Source of the DNA: Heloderma charlesbogerti
Taxonomy: Eukaryota > Chordata > Lepidosauria > Squamata > Helodermatidae
Direction: 5' to 3'
Length of the DNA: 64,000 bases
Assembly (NCBI GenBank): GCA_026122225.1
Contig: JANEZZ010002067.1
Coordinates: 868,001-932,000, forward strand
The notes under the pieces were generated by a model that saw nothing but the letters and a program-made list of their open reading frames with translations, did not search any database and was not told where the DNA came from. Each line of letters starts with the position of its first letter. Positions within the stretch are counted from its first letter, which is position 1. The position numbers and the translations under genes were made by a program. Of this stretch, positions 12,443 to 24,246 are shown one piece after another.

Positions 12443-12835
12443 AGGGCATCTCTACACCAGCCTAATATCCTGCATTTAAAATGGGGCTTTCTGCTTCCAT
12501 TTTAAATGCAGGATCACGACGAGTCCCTTTTTCACCCGCTTCCTTTCCCCCCACCCCCTTCCCCCTCCATCTCCCCATATCTGAGTCTCCCATTATCTTT
12601 CATTGATCTCACTCCTCTTCTTGCCGCTTTTACTCTTTTCACAGAGGAAACTGAAGCAGAACACAATGGGGTAATTTGATAGCTCATTATCTGTGATCTA
12701 TTTAAAAATGGAACAAAGGACATTTAGTACAGGAGAGCACTAAGCCTTGAATTATCACAGTGTCACGTAAAGAACCCGCAAACTTCCATGAAGGAGCAAT
12801 CTCAATCACAGGATAAAAGCTCCATGTGAAGGAGC
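12443..12835. mobile_element. Dispersed 370-bp repeat, copy 1
   Basis: From GGGCATCTCTACACCAGCCT to GGATAAAAGCTC it matches 41735-42110 in order along its whole length, including GGGGTAATTTGATAGCTCAT and ATTTAAAAATGGAAC. Near the left end TGCATTTAAAATGG repeats in inverted form (CCATTTTAAATGCA). There is no coding capacity. The second copy interrupts a MITE, so the element is mobile, but I cannot place its class. Confidence 0.7.
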
Positions 12836-12911
12836 CTTCATTCTAGTGGAGAGAGTTGACAGGTGGAGTTCTCCTGTTAATGCCCTCCACATTAATCAAA
12901 TGGTACATGAA

Positions 12912-13391
12912 GGCTACGATCCTATAGTCCCTGGGAGGGCATCACAGGGATCATAAGGGAGTTTGGATCTCCCACTCTGAGGACAGAGAGAGGGATCCAC
13001 CCTCAGAGAGGGATATCCTATCTCAGCTGCCCATTCCCAGTCCCTACAGAAACCTCCAAGGCCCTTGCCTCTCTGACCTCAGAGCTTCAACTTCAGTAGA
13101 GGTAAAAAGGGGGTGGATCTGGAGATGTCATCAGATTATGAGAGGTTTTGGATCCACAGTGTCCCCAGATGCTGCCCTGATACAGGGGGAATTGTACACC
13201 AGCCGTGGAGCTGTTGTACATAATTTCCCTCCTATTAGTTCCAAAGGGAAGGAAACAGTCGACAGGAAACATGTAAAGGAGGTAAAATGATGCCCCTCCC
13301 TCCATCCTGCCCTGCTGGCATAAGCCCAGCAGAGCTTTGGATGAGGCAGTTCCTCCACTTTCAGCTATCTCACCCACTAGTAGGATTGCTC
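12912..13391. mobile_element. Possible MITE related to the GCAATCCTAT group
   Basis: It starts GCTACGATCCTATAGTCC and ends CTAGTAGGATTGC, giving an inverted 'ATCCTA..TAGGAT' pair about 480 bp apart. The interior shows GATCTCCCACTCTGAGGACA. No second copy was seen, so this is tentative. Confidence 0.4.
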
Positions 13392-13432
13392 AGTAAGTGT
13401 GCATCAAAGTTCTTGGTCCAGGAAAAGACTGT

Positions 13433-13807
13433 GAGATAAGGTAAGAATGCAACTAAATCTGGAGCTGAGGAAAGTAATTCCTGCACTGCTGTGGTGATGT
13501 AAGAATTATGAATAAATCCACACAAAGCAGACTGACAGGTAAGCACAAGAGGAAAGAAAGTGCTGATCATTGGCCCTAAACACTTCCCAAGGAAGTAGAT
13601 GACACTGACTTAAGCATGATTGTTTCCCTTTTGAAATCAGCAGCATTTACTTTCCTATGAAGAGTTTAGGATCAATGTATAAGACTTCCTTTCCTCTTGT
13701 GCTTATCTATCAGTCTGCTTTGTGTGGATTTATTCATAATTCATAGATCACCGCAGACCTGTGGGTATCACTCTCCTCAGCTCCAGATGTAGTTGCCTGC
13801 TTATCTC
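13433..13807. repeat. Long inverted repeat, arms about 125 bp
   Basis: 13433-13561 is complementary to about 13684-13807. Matching blocks include AATAAATCCACACAAAGCAG against CTGCTTTGTGTGGATTTATT, and AATCTGGAGCTGAGGA against TCCTCAGCTCCAGAT. The spacer is about 120 bp. Part of the right arm is duplicated again at about 13799-13845 (GCTTATCTCTCAGTCTG). The arms are diverged, so the structure is old. Confidence 0.75.
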
Positions 13808-14170
13808 TCAGTCTGTGACATGCAGTGGATTTATTCCCGATTACTGCTGTGGCATGAGAATCAGTTTCATCCAGACCATTCCCATCACAGTCCTAGCAGC
13901 CATGTGGCATGCATGGGGGAAGGACTCACATCTTTCACCTTGCCCATGCCATGCCTCATCCAGAAGTTACCCAAACATCACAGGAATGGACCACTGGGAA
14001 GCACCATCCACTGTGTCATGCAGCAACATGTGAACTGGGCATTAGTTTTGTGGTCTGAGACTTCTTCACTCTGTGGCCTTGAAATAAGTCTTACAAAAAT
14101 TGTGAACTAGCTCAGGCATTTAAAAGCAAACATGGTCAAACAGCGACTTGAAGGAACACCCCCAAATTTT

Positions 14171-14200
14171 GGTGTGTGTGTGTGTGTGTGTGTGTGTGTG
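14171..14200. repeat. (GT)n simple repeat
   Basis: About 15 GT units, read directly. Confidence 0.95.
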
Positions 14201-14616
14201 ACAGAAAATAATAGCATGAAGTCAACAATCTGTATAGTTGTCAGTACAGAACCACTCAAAATTTACAGAATAGGGAGCTTAATGAGTATTTCTGTGAGGC
14301 TGTCTTTTTGACAGTTTCTGTAGCAGAAAGAGTGAGAAGTAAGAAACATCTTTGAAAAGAGTTTGGATGACTGGTGCAATTTGATGTTGCCGGCATTGTA
14401 CCTTGACAGTAGCTGAATTTACGTGATGTGTCATCAGTTTATTTCAGTTTTCGACTTTCTTAATAATTCTTCCTGTCTTTGCAATCTATTTGATGTTTTC
14501 AAATGCTCTCTAGTTATATACCTGACCTTCATGGTTAAGTGTGAATTTGCTGAAATGTTGGGCAAAACCAGCACACAATCTATTACTTCACTCTGATGTT
14601 CCAAATTGGTCCTAGA

Positions 14617-15014
14617 GGGAGCAATCCTATGGCCCCTAGACAGAGTCTGGGGGCCATAAGATTGTTTGGATTCCTGGATCTGTTGGGGTAAGCACTTCAA
14701 ACTCGGAGACAGGAATCCAAGCTCCCCACTCTCTTCCCCTCACAGCCAGCATGGAGAGAACTGTGCTGGCTGCCTCTCCAAGGTTGCAAAGGCAACCTCA
14801 GAGAGAAGGGAAAGAGGGCATGCTGGCAGGGGGAGGGACTAGGGGGCCGGATTATGGTGTACCCTTGAGCCTCCCCAGCCTCCTTTCCCCCTGCTCCTCA
14901 GAGCCCCAGCTAGACAAGGGATGAGATCACCTCTGCCACTTGTCCTGCTCGGCACTGGATGGCCATAAGCCTCTGAGTTTGGGGGCTTACAGCCATCCTG
15001 ATAGGATTGTATCC
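14617..15014. mobile_element. Long MITE (family B), PIF/Harbinger-like, copy 1
   Basis: The left end GGGAGCAATCCTATGGCCCC is followed by TAGACAGAGTCTGGGGGCC. The right end is GATAGGATTGTATCC, then TAA. A near relative lies at 47033-47384 with the same subterminal block (TAGACAGTGTCTGGGGG) and the same GAGTTTGG.GGCTTA block near the right end. Confidence 0.7.
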
Positions 15015-15147
15015 TAATCTCTTGTAATCCATAAATGTATGTAAGTCTGCAGACCAAGAGTATCTCCTCTCTATGTTGAATCCACTACTTTGTTTTTAGG
15101 TGGCCCTGTTTGGCTTCAAAATTGATGGGCACTCAACCACCTTGGTT

Positions 15148-15247
15148 TGCTGTTAGAAGGAACAAATGTAACCTACAATGAGATGTCACAGTCTGTCTGC
15201 TGTTAGAAGGAACAAATGTAACCTACAACGAGATGTCGCAGTCTGTC
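15148..15247. repeat. Tandem duplication of a 50-bp unit
   Basis: TGCTGTTAGAAGGAACAAAT starts at 15148 and again at 15198. The copies differ at only a few bases, including two CG/CA differences. Confidence 0.9.
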
Positions 15248-15569
15248 TTCCCCTCTTAGCAGTGATCCTGTTCAGGATTCCAGCACCTGCTAGGATATCC
15301 GGCCTTGGTTTTCTGTTTTTCTTTTCCAACGGAAACTCGGTATTTTGAGACTATTTAACATGTTCAACCCTCATTCAGCCCACACCTCATTGGTGTGGGC
15401 TGCCCCCTTAGTTCTGTTTTTTCAAGATCTCTTGTACTTCTGCGGACTTCAGGATTCCTCCAAGCATGCCAATACCTCTCTGTAGTTTCTCAGCAGTCCT
15501 ATTTTGGCTCCAGTCCTGCTAGTACTGATCACTTGAGATCAATATTAGAGGGAGTTGTGGTGATGATAT

Positions 15570-15648
15570 AGGCTGCACACCTATCCTACCTAGGAGTAAG
15601 ATCCCACTGAACTCAGTGAGACTTACTTCAATGTATGATTGCAATGAT
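15570..15648. mobile_element. Degraded GCAATCCTAT MITE
   Basis: GGCTGCACACCTATCC, AGGAGTAAGATCCCACTG and GTATGATTGCAATG keep the family order. Confidence 0.6.
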
Positions 15649-16144
15649 AGGCAGGGTCATGTAGATATGGTGGTGATGGAGCCATATTCTTCCTTGTCTG
15701 TATTTCCAGCATTCCCTTATTAAAATGGCTTTGGGAAAATAAGCTGCACTTTGGATTGTATCTTTTTCATTTCATGGCAGAAGGATAAACATCTATGATG
15801 ACTCCTTCAAATATTAACTTTAAAATGCTAGTGCCCAACCATGCCCCATATAAATATTATTACGAGTGTGCTTCATAAAAGCAACCTGTCTTTCACTTTA
15901 GTTGACAGTTGCAATGCCAGTGGGTATGCAAGCCACATGGGAATGCTCTTCTATAAAGGTGTCTATGACACCTTGTTCCATGAGTTGTGTTATCTTTGTG
16001 CTTTTGCCACTCTCTTCCAATTTCATTTTTATTCTTGGCCAAATCCTTCTTCCTAAATATATTACAATAAATGTAACTGGGTATAAAAATGCAGTAATCA
16101 GAAGTCAAAAGTCATACACTGTTTCAAAAGGTAATAGAAAGGCT

Positions 16145-16400
16145 ACAATTTTAAGGTCTTTTTTCCGCCGCAAGCTTAAGACTCTCCTTTACTCCCAGCC
16201 AGTCAAACTTTGACAGCATATGATAAGGTTTTTAACAGGCAGGGGATTTTTGTTGTTGACTGTGTCCAATTGTTTTTTTGTTTATGTAAACGGTATTATT
16301 ATGCTGCTATATTGCATTTTTAAGGTTTTAATCTTTGCAAATTGCCCAGAAAGCTTTGGTTGTTGAAATGTAATGAATGGCTGGATAAATGGAGATCCAT
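16145..16400 (+). mobile_element. L2 LINE 3' fragment (end of ORF2 plus 3' UTR)
   Basis: The translation keeps SFRRKLKTLLYSQ, equivalent to SFRRQVKTFLFSQAF at the end of ORF2 in the 45550-46820 copy. Then follow a T-rich UTR and the tail AATTGCCCAGAAAGCTTTGG. It is older than the 45 kb copy. Confidence 0.75.
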
Positions 16401-16526
16401 GACAGGTAAAGCCAACAACAAAAGGCAAAAGCAAAAATACTAAGAAGGGAAATACTTGGAATAAAATAACAGATCAAAGTCTTGGTAACTACTCCAGTTC
16501 ATCAGATTAATAAACAAAGAGCTGCT

Positions 16527-16595
16527 TGCAATCCTAAACATACTTACCAGGAAATAAATCCCATTTAACTCCGTGGAATATACCTCTCAGAGCAG
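16527..16595. mobile_element. Half of a GCAATCCTAT MITE
   Basis: TTGCAATCCTAAACATACTT and AAATCCCATTTAACTCCGTGG match the left half of the family. Confidence 0.55.
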
Positions 16596-16599
16596 TGTT

Positions 16600-18435
16600 C
16601 AAATGATTTCTAAACAAAGAGGTCCCAGAGCTTATGACTGTCTGAGCACACTAAGCACACTCTGATCTGTAACCCCTACTCCATGATGTCTGATGAAGAC
16701 TTTGTCTTACTCAAGTGGTTAAGGCAATTCATTCTGCATCCCTTAATCGAGGGCGAGGGGTGACCCTGCAATTGAGCAGGGTAAAGTGACCTGCTTCAGG
16801 TAGCACCATATGGAGGGGACAGATAAATATGGTGGTCATGAGTCCTACTTTTCAGAGGACAGTCCCTGTTTGAAGGTGTCCTCCATTTGAAGTTCTGCTC
16901 TGTCCAAGTCCAGTTTAGCAATCAAGAACCATAAGGAGGAGAAACAGCAGGAGCTTTGAAGTTGCCCATCAATACTTACCACCTGCACAGCAAACTGAGC
17001 AAGCACACAGGTTACCTGGTCACAGTCTTCTCCACCACGGTCAGGTGCATTTACATTACAGTAATTCTTTCTAAATGTGTGGCTATAGCTATAAATTAGG
17101 ATATGCAATTTTTATGCAGATATGTGCCCTCTTTGGTCCTTTTTTGGTGATACATAAGTAGCCACCCTACAGACAAATAGGGTGTCCGAATAGTGCAACA
17201 AAGCCCTTTAAACTGTAGCCCCAAACAGGGGGCGATGCCAACAGAACTCCACTTCAGGCAGCAAAATGTCTTGGGCCAGCACTACCTCAGTCTATTCTTC
17301 TCAGTTCAGATGTTCTACAGTTTAGCCCTGATAAGGAAACAGGTGCTGGGGCTGAGCCCTTGTGAGCCCAGGCACAACCAAATCCCTGCTTTTTAGTAAA
17401 TACATTTGGGATCCATCTGCCAGCATGTTGCTTAAACTAACAATTAAGACTCACAGTGAACCATCAGCAATTCCTAAATAAATAAATTCTCCACTCCAGT
17501 ACAAATAGTAATGATAGCTAAGATTAGTGAAGAAGTAGGATGACAGCAGTGATTAAGCTGCAACAACTCACATAATTATACAATTCGAGGGCTATAAATT
17601 ATTATTTCAAAGATGGTTTGGCTTTGGAAAACATTCTCATTTTGCAGAACAATAATTGCTGCCGAATCTCAAATGCTGCTGTCTCCGCTCTGTGAAAAGG
17701 AGTGGGCTGGCACTGGCATCCCTTTCAAAGTTCTCGCCAAAAATAAAAGCAAAGCTTTCATGCCGGTATATTTTTGATGCTGAATAGGCTGCCTATTTGC
17801 ATTTTGAGGCTTGCCTGGGACAGATTGTGTGGCACCATTCAAGCGAAGAAGACAAGTGTCTCATAAAGGCAGGAGACCACAATTCAAAAACAGCATCAAA
17901 GAAACCCTACACAACGCAGATCTCAGTGATGCAACCAGAGCCAGGCAGGTCTGCAGGGACCAGAGCACCATTATCTAAGCTAGATATACTTGCCACAGTG
18001 ACAGCTATTCTCCTTTAATCACCCCTTTCTGCTTGCACCTGGATGATGGGCCAGCATAAATTCAGACTGCCCTGGACCAAGATAAGTAGTCCAGTTCATG
18101 ATTTCCAAGGATCCTAAATATCCCATGGCCCCCCAGACTCTGTTTAGGGCTCATAGAGTCACTCTCCCTTGTTTTGATTGCATATATTGGCTCTAGGTTA
18201 CACTCAGGGGATGAGGCTGGGGAAAAGCCCTCAGACAGAGCCAGTCACTGTGGATGAGAGCCAATAAGCAAGTGCTAGTGTGAATGTGAAGGGCTACTGA
18301 GAATCCTTCAGACTCTGGCAGCTGAACTGAGTGTTCAAGCTGCTCATAAACAGATAGCGAGCTTAACTGATATCCATTAAATGTAATTATGTATTAAGTC
18401 GAACCCAGTGGCAAGGGTTTCATATCTGCTGGGCA
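16600..18435. other. No gene seen
   Basis: I recognise no repeat or exon. Frames at 16845-17108 (minus), 17193-17396 and 17797-18018 lack domains. Confidence 0.45.
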
Positions 18436-18440
18436 AAAAA

Positions 18441-18510
18441 AAAGGGCACAGCAATCCTATGCCCATTTACCTGGGAGTAAGACCAACTGAACTCAGTGGG
18501 ACTGGCTAAA
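18441..18510. mobile_element. Half of a GCAATCCTAT MITE
   Basis: GCACAGCAATCCTATGCCC, then TTTACCTGGGAGTAAGACC and GAACTCAGTGGGACT. Confidence 0.7.
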
Positions 18511-20100
18511 CATGCCCACAGAATCAGGCTGTGATGTCTGGCCTTCCATTAGCAGAATTGAAAGAAAGGGGAGCAACATTGGAGGAAGCGCCAGACCCGG
18601 ACCTGATCTGGACCTGGAGTTATGGTTGACAAGGACTGAGGAGACTGCGATGCACCCGCAAGCTTTACTATCCTCCCTGACATGGCCGCTGGGAATAGTT
18701 ATCCTATTGGTGCCCGTTCATCACTCGACTGACGTATTGGCTATCTGATGTAGCCAGCCAACAACTTTCAGACAACACTCAGGGCTTCTCAGCAATGCTC
18801 AGGGGCCACTCAGGGCTTCACATCAGTCAGGGAACTTGATTTCATGCCCGTATGAACTTGGCATTTTATTCGATGCACAGCAAAAATACAGGAATGAACG
18901 CCATATCCTGTCGCAGGTAACCATCCACTTCCAGTTCTTCGGCACCTCAATAACCTTACTGGCATTTGCCCAGGTGGTTGGGACAGTGACTTTCTCCAGT
19001 TTTTACTGCCAAATCCTGAGCATCTTTACTGGGCAGTAAGCCTCATTGCCTTCAGTGGAATTGTTCACAAGTAAAGCCTTTGCCAGGTGTGCCCCTGTTC
19101 ATGTAAAGGGCTAAGGCAGGGTCCACAGTCACAGGAACTCTGAAAGTGAATTCAGCAGAGCATGCTTACAGACCTCTCTTCAGATGTTTGTGCTCAAACC
19201 ATGAGGGTCTACATGGAAGCCAGGTGCACAGGGATGCTGGGGGCGGGGTTTATGTGCATGCACATGTTCCCGTGCCGAGTTTAGCCCTACATGTGGGCAG
19301 GCACAAGCCCGAAGAAGGGTTAAGAGCACCTTGGATTCTAAGCCCTTGTGTTTCAGAGGGCTTAGTTAGACTTCCTCTCTGCCAGCTCACATATGTTTGT
19401 TGCATTTTCATTTTGCATTTGTTGGTGCACACTTTAAAATGCAGTGTGAGTTCAGGCCCTCCATACAAAGATGGACTCTTGGAGGGGCACTGAACTTAGG
19501 AAAATTCTGGGGTGCTGAACTGAGATTTTAGCCAGCCTATACTGCCAGACATCTCTTTGGCACTTATCCATTGCCTAGACATCATTTGCTTTTCAGAATA
19601 TGCAACACATTTTTGTTTGTTGGTGACCTGGATAGCACTGTGCCTTTTAAAAATTATTCTTTGTTTTTCAACATCAACTACAGGGGATTAAATATTATAA
19701 CAACAATAAAAGCATCCCAGAATTTGCCCTCTTGAGTAATTATCCAACTGACACATCACACTACAAGAGCTTAGCAGAGGTCTTCATCTTTATACTATAG
19801 ATTTGTCTCTTCAAGACCTAATTATTCCAGCAAAGCTTTTAAAAGTCCATTGAATATGTTGTCTTAATTAGATCTCAGTACAATCCAAAGCAAACTTACC
19901 CTAACATGGACTTCATTAGCAGAATTCCAAGTGTTAAAGATAAAAACTAAGAACTTCAGAAATCAATGTTTTTAAACAATAAAAGGGAAAGGTCCCCCTC
20001 CACCGCCACCGCCGCCCAGTGAATATTGTACCACTGATTTCTGATTCCAGAAAATACAAGATAAACTAATGGAAAACAGAGAACTAAGGCTGCAATCCCA
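18511..20100. other. No gene seen
   Basis: The largest frame, 19146-19493 (115 codons), has no recognisable domain and is mirrored by a frame on the other strand. A short (CCACCG)n-like run lies near 20000. Confidence 0.45.
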
Positions 20101-20106
20101 TTGAAC

Positions 20107-20538
20107 ATAGCGTTCCCTTATTTTCGCCGTAGTCTACGTAAATCTTTACGTAGACTAGACGTGCCAAAATAAGGAACACAAATGGCGGCGCCCATGGGCC
20201 GCTGCCATTTGCATACGCGCTTTTTTTTTTTTCAAAGTCACCCGTGATAGGCTACGTGACGATTTACCTAGCCTATCACGGCTGACTTTGGAAATCTAGC
20301 TGTGATAGGCTACGTAAATCGTTACGTAGCCTATCACGTGTGTGTGTGTGTGTGTGTGTGATTTTTTACTTTTTTTTCGCTGCCAGGTAGACGGGGCGCT
20401 CCCCCCTGGCCTGAATTTCGGCCGGGTGAGGCGGGGCGCCTCCCCCCCTCGCCTGAACTTCGGGGGGAGAACCGAAGCGCCTCTCCCCCACTGCGAAGCA
20501 AGCTTCAAGAACAGGTAAGGGACTTTCGTCCATCCCTA
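20107..20538. mobile_element. Half of a hAT-like foldback element (same family as 50491-52282)
   Basis: The right end reads GACTTTCGTCCATCCCTA, the A-end terminus of the nested pair at 50-52 kb. Inside are the same modules in the same order: CTTATTTTCGCCGTAGTC, the TACGTA stem, AATGGCGGC, two 'TGATAGGCTACGT' hairpins and the GC-rich CCTGAATTTCGGCC block. The left edge falls at ATAGCGTT, which is the centre of symmetry of the inner element at about 51273, so only half of the element is present. A (TG)n run at 20338-20360 has expanded inside one hairpin. No target duplication can be paired because the left end is missing. Confidence 0.75.
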
Positions 20539-20546
20539 GTTCTTGG

Positions 20547-21128
20547 AAACTAGAAGTGGCTAACAGTAATGGGCAAGGGAAAATATGGAGTAAGGGCAGC
20601 ACAAGGAAGTGAAAAAGCAGAAGGAGAAATGAAGCTTTAAACTGGTACTCTCATTGTGGAAACTGCAACCTCAAGAGGTTTGCCCAGCTCTATCCTTACA
20701 CACTTTGTGCTGGAAAACTAAGGCAACCTTACTCATGCAAACATTTTCAAACAGTGCTGCTGGACAACACTTGATTTTAAATAAAATACACAGAGCGGTA
20801 GGTTCTAGGAGCCCCCAGCTGCTCAGGAATCCAGGCAGATAGCCAATCAGGGCTTCAGAGCAGGACCAAAACAGTATGTACTGTATCAAAGAGAAGAACC
20901 TTCGTTGCCTCTTTCTCACTGTCTCTTTGTCAGCCGGTACAACTCAATGGTGAGTTGTGCCAAAGTGTACTGTTTTACTAAGAGGTACATTCTGTCACCA
21001 AATGGCTCTTGTAAGATAGTGCCAACTCATTCCCACTGCAGTACTCTGAGGAATTTATGATTTGCCATCAAATTACAGTGGGAAAAGTAATCACAGTAGG
21101 TTGAAGAAGCCCATGGGGAAACAGTCTA
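20547..21128. other. No gene seen
   Basis: Nothing recognised. The overlapping frames at 20654-20842 (+) and 20671-20919 (-) are mutual shadows. Confidence 0.45.
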
Positions 21129-21277
21129 GAACAGCCTTCCCAACCTGGTGCCTTCCAGATGTTTTGGACCACAACTCCCAGAATTCCTGAACATTGGCCA
21201 TGCTGTCTGGGACTCATGGGAGTTGAAGCCCAAAGCATCTGGAGGTCACCAGGTTGGGGAAGACTGGTGTAAGATAA
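21129..21277. mobile_element. hAT-like palindromic MITE, copy 2
   Basis: CTTCCCAACCTGGTGCCTTC at the left mirrors CACCAGGTTGGGGAAG at the right. The interior arms are CAACTCCCAGAATTC and CATGGGAGTTGAAG. The symmetry is clear along the whole length. Confidence 0.8.
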
Positions 21278-21417
21278 CAGGGACATTTGGGATGGCAGAA
21301 ATAGGAAGGGTTTTTTTTTCAGGTGGAAGAATTTTGGAGGATAAACTGTGGCACAAGGGAAGGAGACTTAGGGCCAAAATAGACATTACTTTAAGTGCGT
21401 GTCTAACAGCTGCATCT

Positions 21418-21439
21418 TTTGTTGTTGTTGTTGTTGTTC
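21418..21439. repeat. (GTT)n simple repeat
   Basis: Read directly. Confidence 0.9.
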
Positions 21440-22764
21440 TAGAGTAGGTGCAGGGCCCCTGATCCAGACTGGGACCCTAGTGGGGGCTTTAAAGATCTGG
21501 ATTGGGCCTGCTGTGCCTAGAGTAAAAATTAAAGCAGACATATCTGCTAGACACACACTGAAAGTAATGTCTGTTGTGGCCGTTAGATGCTCAGAAGTTG
21601 GGCGATAATGTGGGTGCTCAGGACTGGAATGAGTATAAGCGGTGACCGTGGGCAGCAGTAGTACTGATGAAAGATGTGGGAGTCAAGATGTGGGAGAGTG
21701 ATAGACCTGAAGAGGGACTTCAAGGATGTTTCTGGCTATAGGATTCTACTGGGTGGAAGGTACTAGATTCTGGAAACTTCCTCTTATATTTCCATGCTGC
21801 TGCAAGTAGATTCTGTCACTTAATTCCAGATATCTGGCCTTGTTATGGACGGTGGTGCTTGCACGTGGGGTCATATTCTGTTAGCGGTGCTATCTTGGGG
21901 AGGAAGGGTTGGCCTTATTCAAATGTGAAGGCTTGTTCCTTGGGCCCCAAGACACAGCCAAGCAAATGTGTCTGTGCAGAATTTATTTTTGTTGTCATAT
22001 TTACATGCTGCAAATATTTAGAATGGACAACCTTCCAGAACAGTAGGGTGGGAAATCTAGTTTTCCACATGCAGACATCTAGTTATGTGGAATTGATGGT
22101 CTGGTGTCAAATTCAGGCAGACTTTTTTTTGATGCTTTGGCCATTAGCATAGAGATAATTTGGCCCTCCAGTCTCTGAGTTTGACACTCCTGCTGTAGAC
22201 TAAGACCGTCTGCTTCAGTGTTTATCCCCTATGGTTCAGCATCTGAATTTTTCATATGTTCGAAACAAATTAATCCAGAGTCAGAGTCACAACCTAGCTA
22301 ACAAATTTTTAAAAAGCAAACAATCATTGCAGAGATCACAGACACCAGCAAGGGCCAACACCCCAACTCATCACACATTTAATTGGCTTTCAAATACACT
22401 TTGAAAACAGCCACAGATTTCTGGCAGGTGCTCATTATAATGGGATTTTCAGGCAATAAATCCAGAGAACTTGCACTTAGCTCTTCCTTTGCAACTTATT
22501 TAAAATGCTGCTATGGCCTTCAAACCAGAGTACTAATAGTCATGATGAAAGAGTGGAGCTGAGGTTTTTTCCTCCCTTAAAATTTCATTTTATAAAATTG
22601 CTTCTAAAGTGAATGGCAGATCCTGCATTTCAGCAGAGGTCCATTTGTGCACTGCCCTGAGAGGAGTGGATGAAGAAGAACTTGACTAGCATTGATGCCC
22701 CTGATTCTGGCCAGCTTTCTAGAATAACTGGGAGGCAGGCACTCAGCTCATGAGGTCTTACTCA
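21440..22764. other. No gene seen
   Basis: No repeat or exon recognised. Frame 21859-22152 has no domain. Confidence 0.45.
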
Positions 22765-23207
22765 GAGTACCTAAAGAGTACCTGAAGGAATGTCTCCTTC
22801 CATATGTACCTTCAGGGACACTTAGGTCATCTTTGGAGACCCTGTTCAGGTGCCCTGATTTAGTGAAGTTAGGCAGGTGGCTACAAGAGGAAGGGCCGTC
22901 TCAGTTCTGGCACCCCATTTTTGGAATACCTTCCCCAAGGAGGATGACCTGGCGATGACATTATTTTTGGCACCAGGCAGACATTCCTTTTCTAAATCCC
23001 TAGGCATTTTAGATTATAGATTTTACCATTTTATCTGTAGAGTGTTGGAATGGCTGTTTTGATACATTTTATATTGCATTTCCTGCCCGAATTCTTGTTT
23101 TTAGTGTGCTGTTTTTTATTATTTTATCATGTAATCCACCCATAGACCTTTCTGTTATTGGGCAGACTGAAATGTAATCAATGAATAAGGTGTGTAAATA
23201 AATAATA
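22765..23207 (+). mobile_element. L2 LINE 3' fragment
   Basis: The translation, with frame breaks, keeps ECLLPYVPSGTLRSS, then GRAVSVLAPHFWNTFPKE, matching LLPYVPARTLRSSSA and RAFSVVAPRLWNELPSE of the L2 copy at 45550. The 3' UTR follows, ending in TATTGGGCAGACTGAAATG and AAATAAATAA. Confidence 0.75.
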
Positions 23208-24246
23208 TCCCATGATGCAGAGGACTTAGCCCGAAGGGACAGGATATCCTGAGATCAGCCTAGAGAAAGACCTCTTCCCTTCAGTCTGTCTGAACCTATT
23301 TATTGGAACAGAGGCCTGTCTGCTCAGGAGAAGTAATGGCAAAAAAGGGCAGCAAATGGCAAAAAGAAGATACAACTGTCAGCAGTGACCGCAATTCGAC
23401 CAGAGGTGGCGGCCACATTTATACAGAAACTAGCAAGGGACATGGCTTCTGTGATGGAGACAAACCAGTGATGAAGAGCTGCGGAAAAAAGCTGAAACTT
23501 CTCCCTCCCTTCCTCGTCATAAGCTCATGCCAGAGGGTATCTAGAGGCCAGTTACTGCCACTACCATATACTAATCATGGCCTACCAATCAGTCTACAAG
23601 CTGGAGTAACTATACTTATGCTTGATGGTTTCTGTGGTGCTGACCACACATGGCCTCCCACCCCTCACTTCTCTGCTTCCCCCTTTTTGGAGTCATGGGA
23701 CCACTTCCTCTAGTATGGGCTCATGACTCCAAAAAGGGGGAAGCAGAGAAGTGGAGGGAGGAGGCCATGCTAGAGTAAGGGCCCTCTAGAGACCCTTACT
23801 TAACCTTAGAGAGGGGAAGAACAGCAGTGCTTGAATGGATGCTATGTTTCCCTGCCGTTTGCTCACAGCAAGGGGAAGCCTCAGCCAACACTGGCCTAGC
23901 TTCCACTGCGGAGGTCAACTGATTCTCCTCCTTTTGCTTTTCCTTCAAGTGAAAATTTTGTTGAAGCTGTCAGCTCACTGCTGTGCATTATGTTTGGAGG
24001 GGCAGCCAGTGCTCAACCCTGACTTCAGATCTCAGATCACTCATTCATTTACCTGGGTGATGCAGCAATGCCAAATACTGAGCATCTCAAGTCTAAAGCA
24101 GTGGCACATATATGTAAGATACATAGGTTTACTAAAACATGGAGCGGATCAGTGCACTCCCTCCAACCTTTCACCAATGAAAGCAGGAACAGTCTTGAGT
24201 TCTCACTTCAAGGAACACTTGCTGGGCTTCTCTACCTCCAATTGCA
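23208..24246. other. No gene seen apart from a hairpin
   Basis: Frames 23303-23713 (136 codons) and 23835-24311 (158 codons) carry no domain I recognise. The first ends inside the inverted repeat at 23651-23768, which argues against a real coding end. Confidence 0.4.
23651..23768. repeat. Hairpin with about 47-bp arms
   Basis: TGGCCTCCCACCCCTCACTT and the following CTGCTTCCCCCTTTTTGG are mirrored by CCAAAAAGGGGGAAGCAG and AAGTGGAGGG..GAGGCCA. The spacer is about 24 bp and few arm positions mismatch, so the structure is fairly young. No terminal target duplication was identified. Confidence 0.85.
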
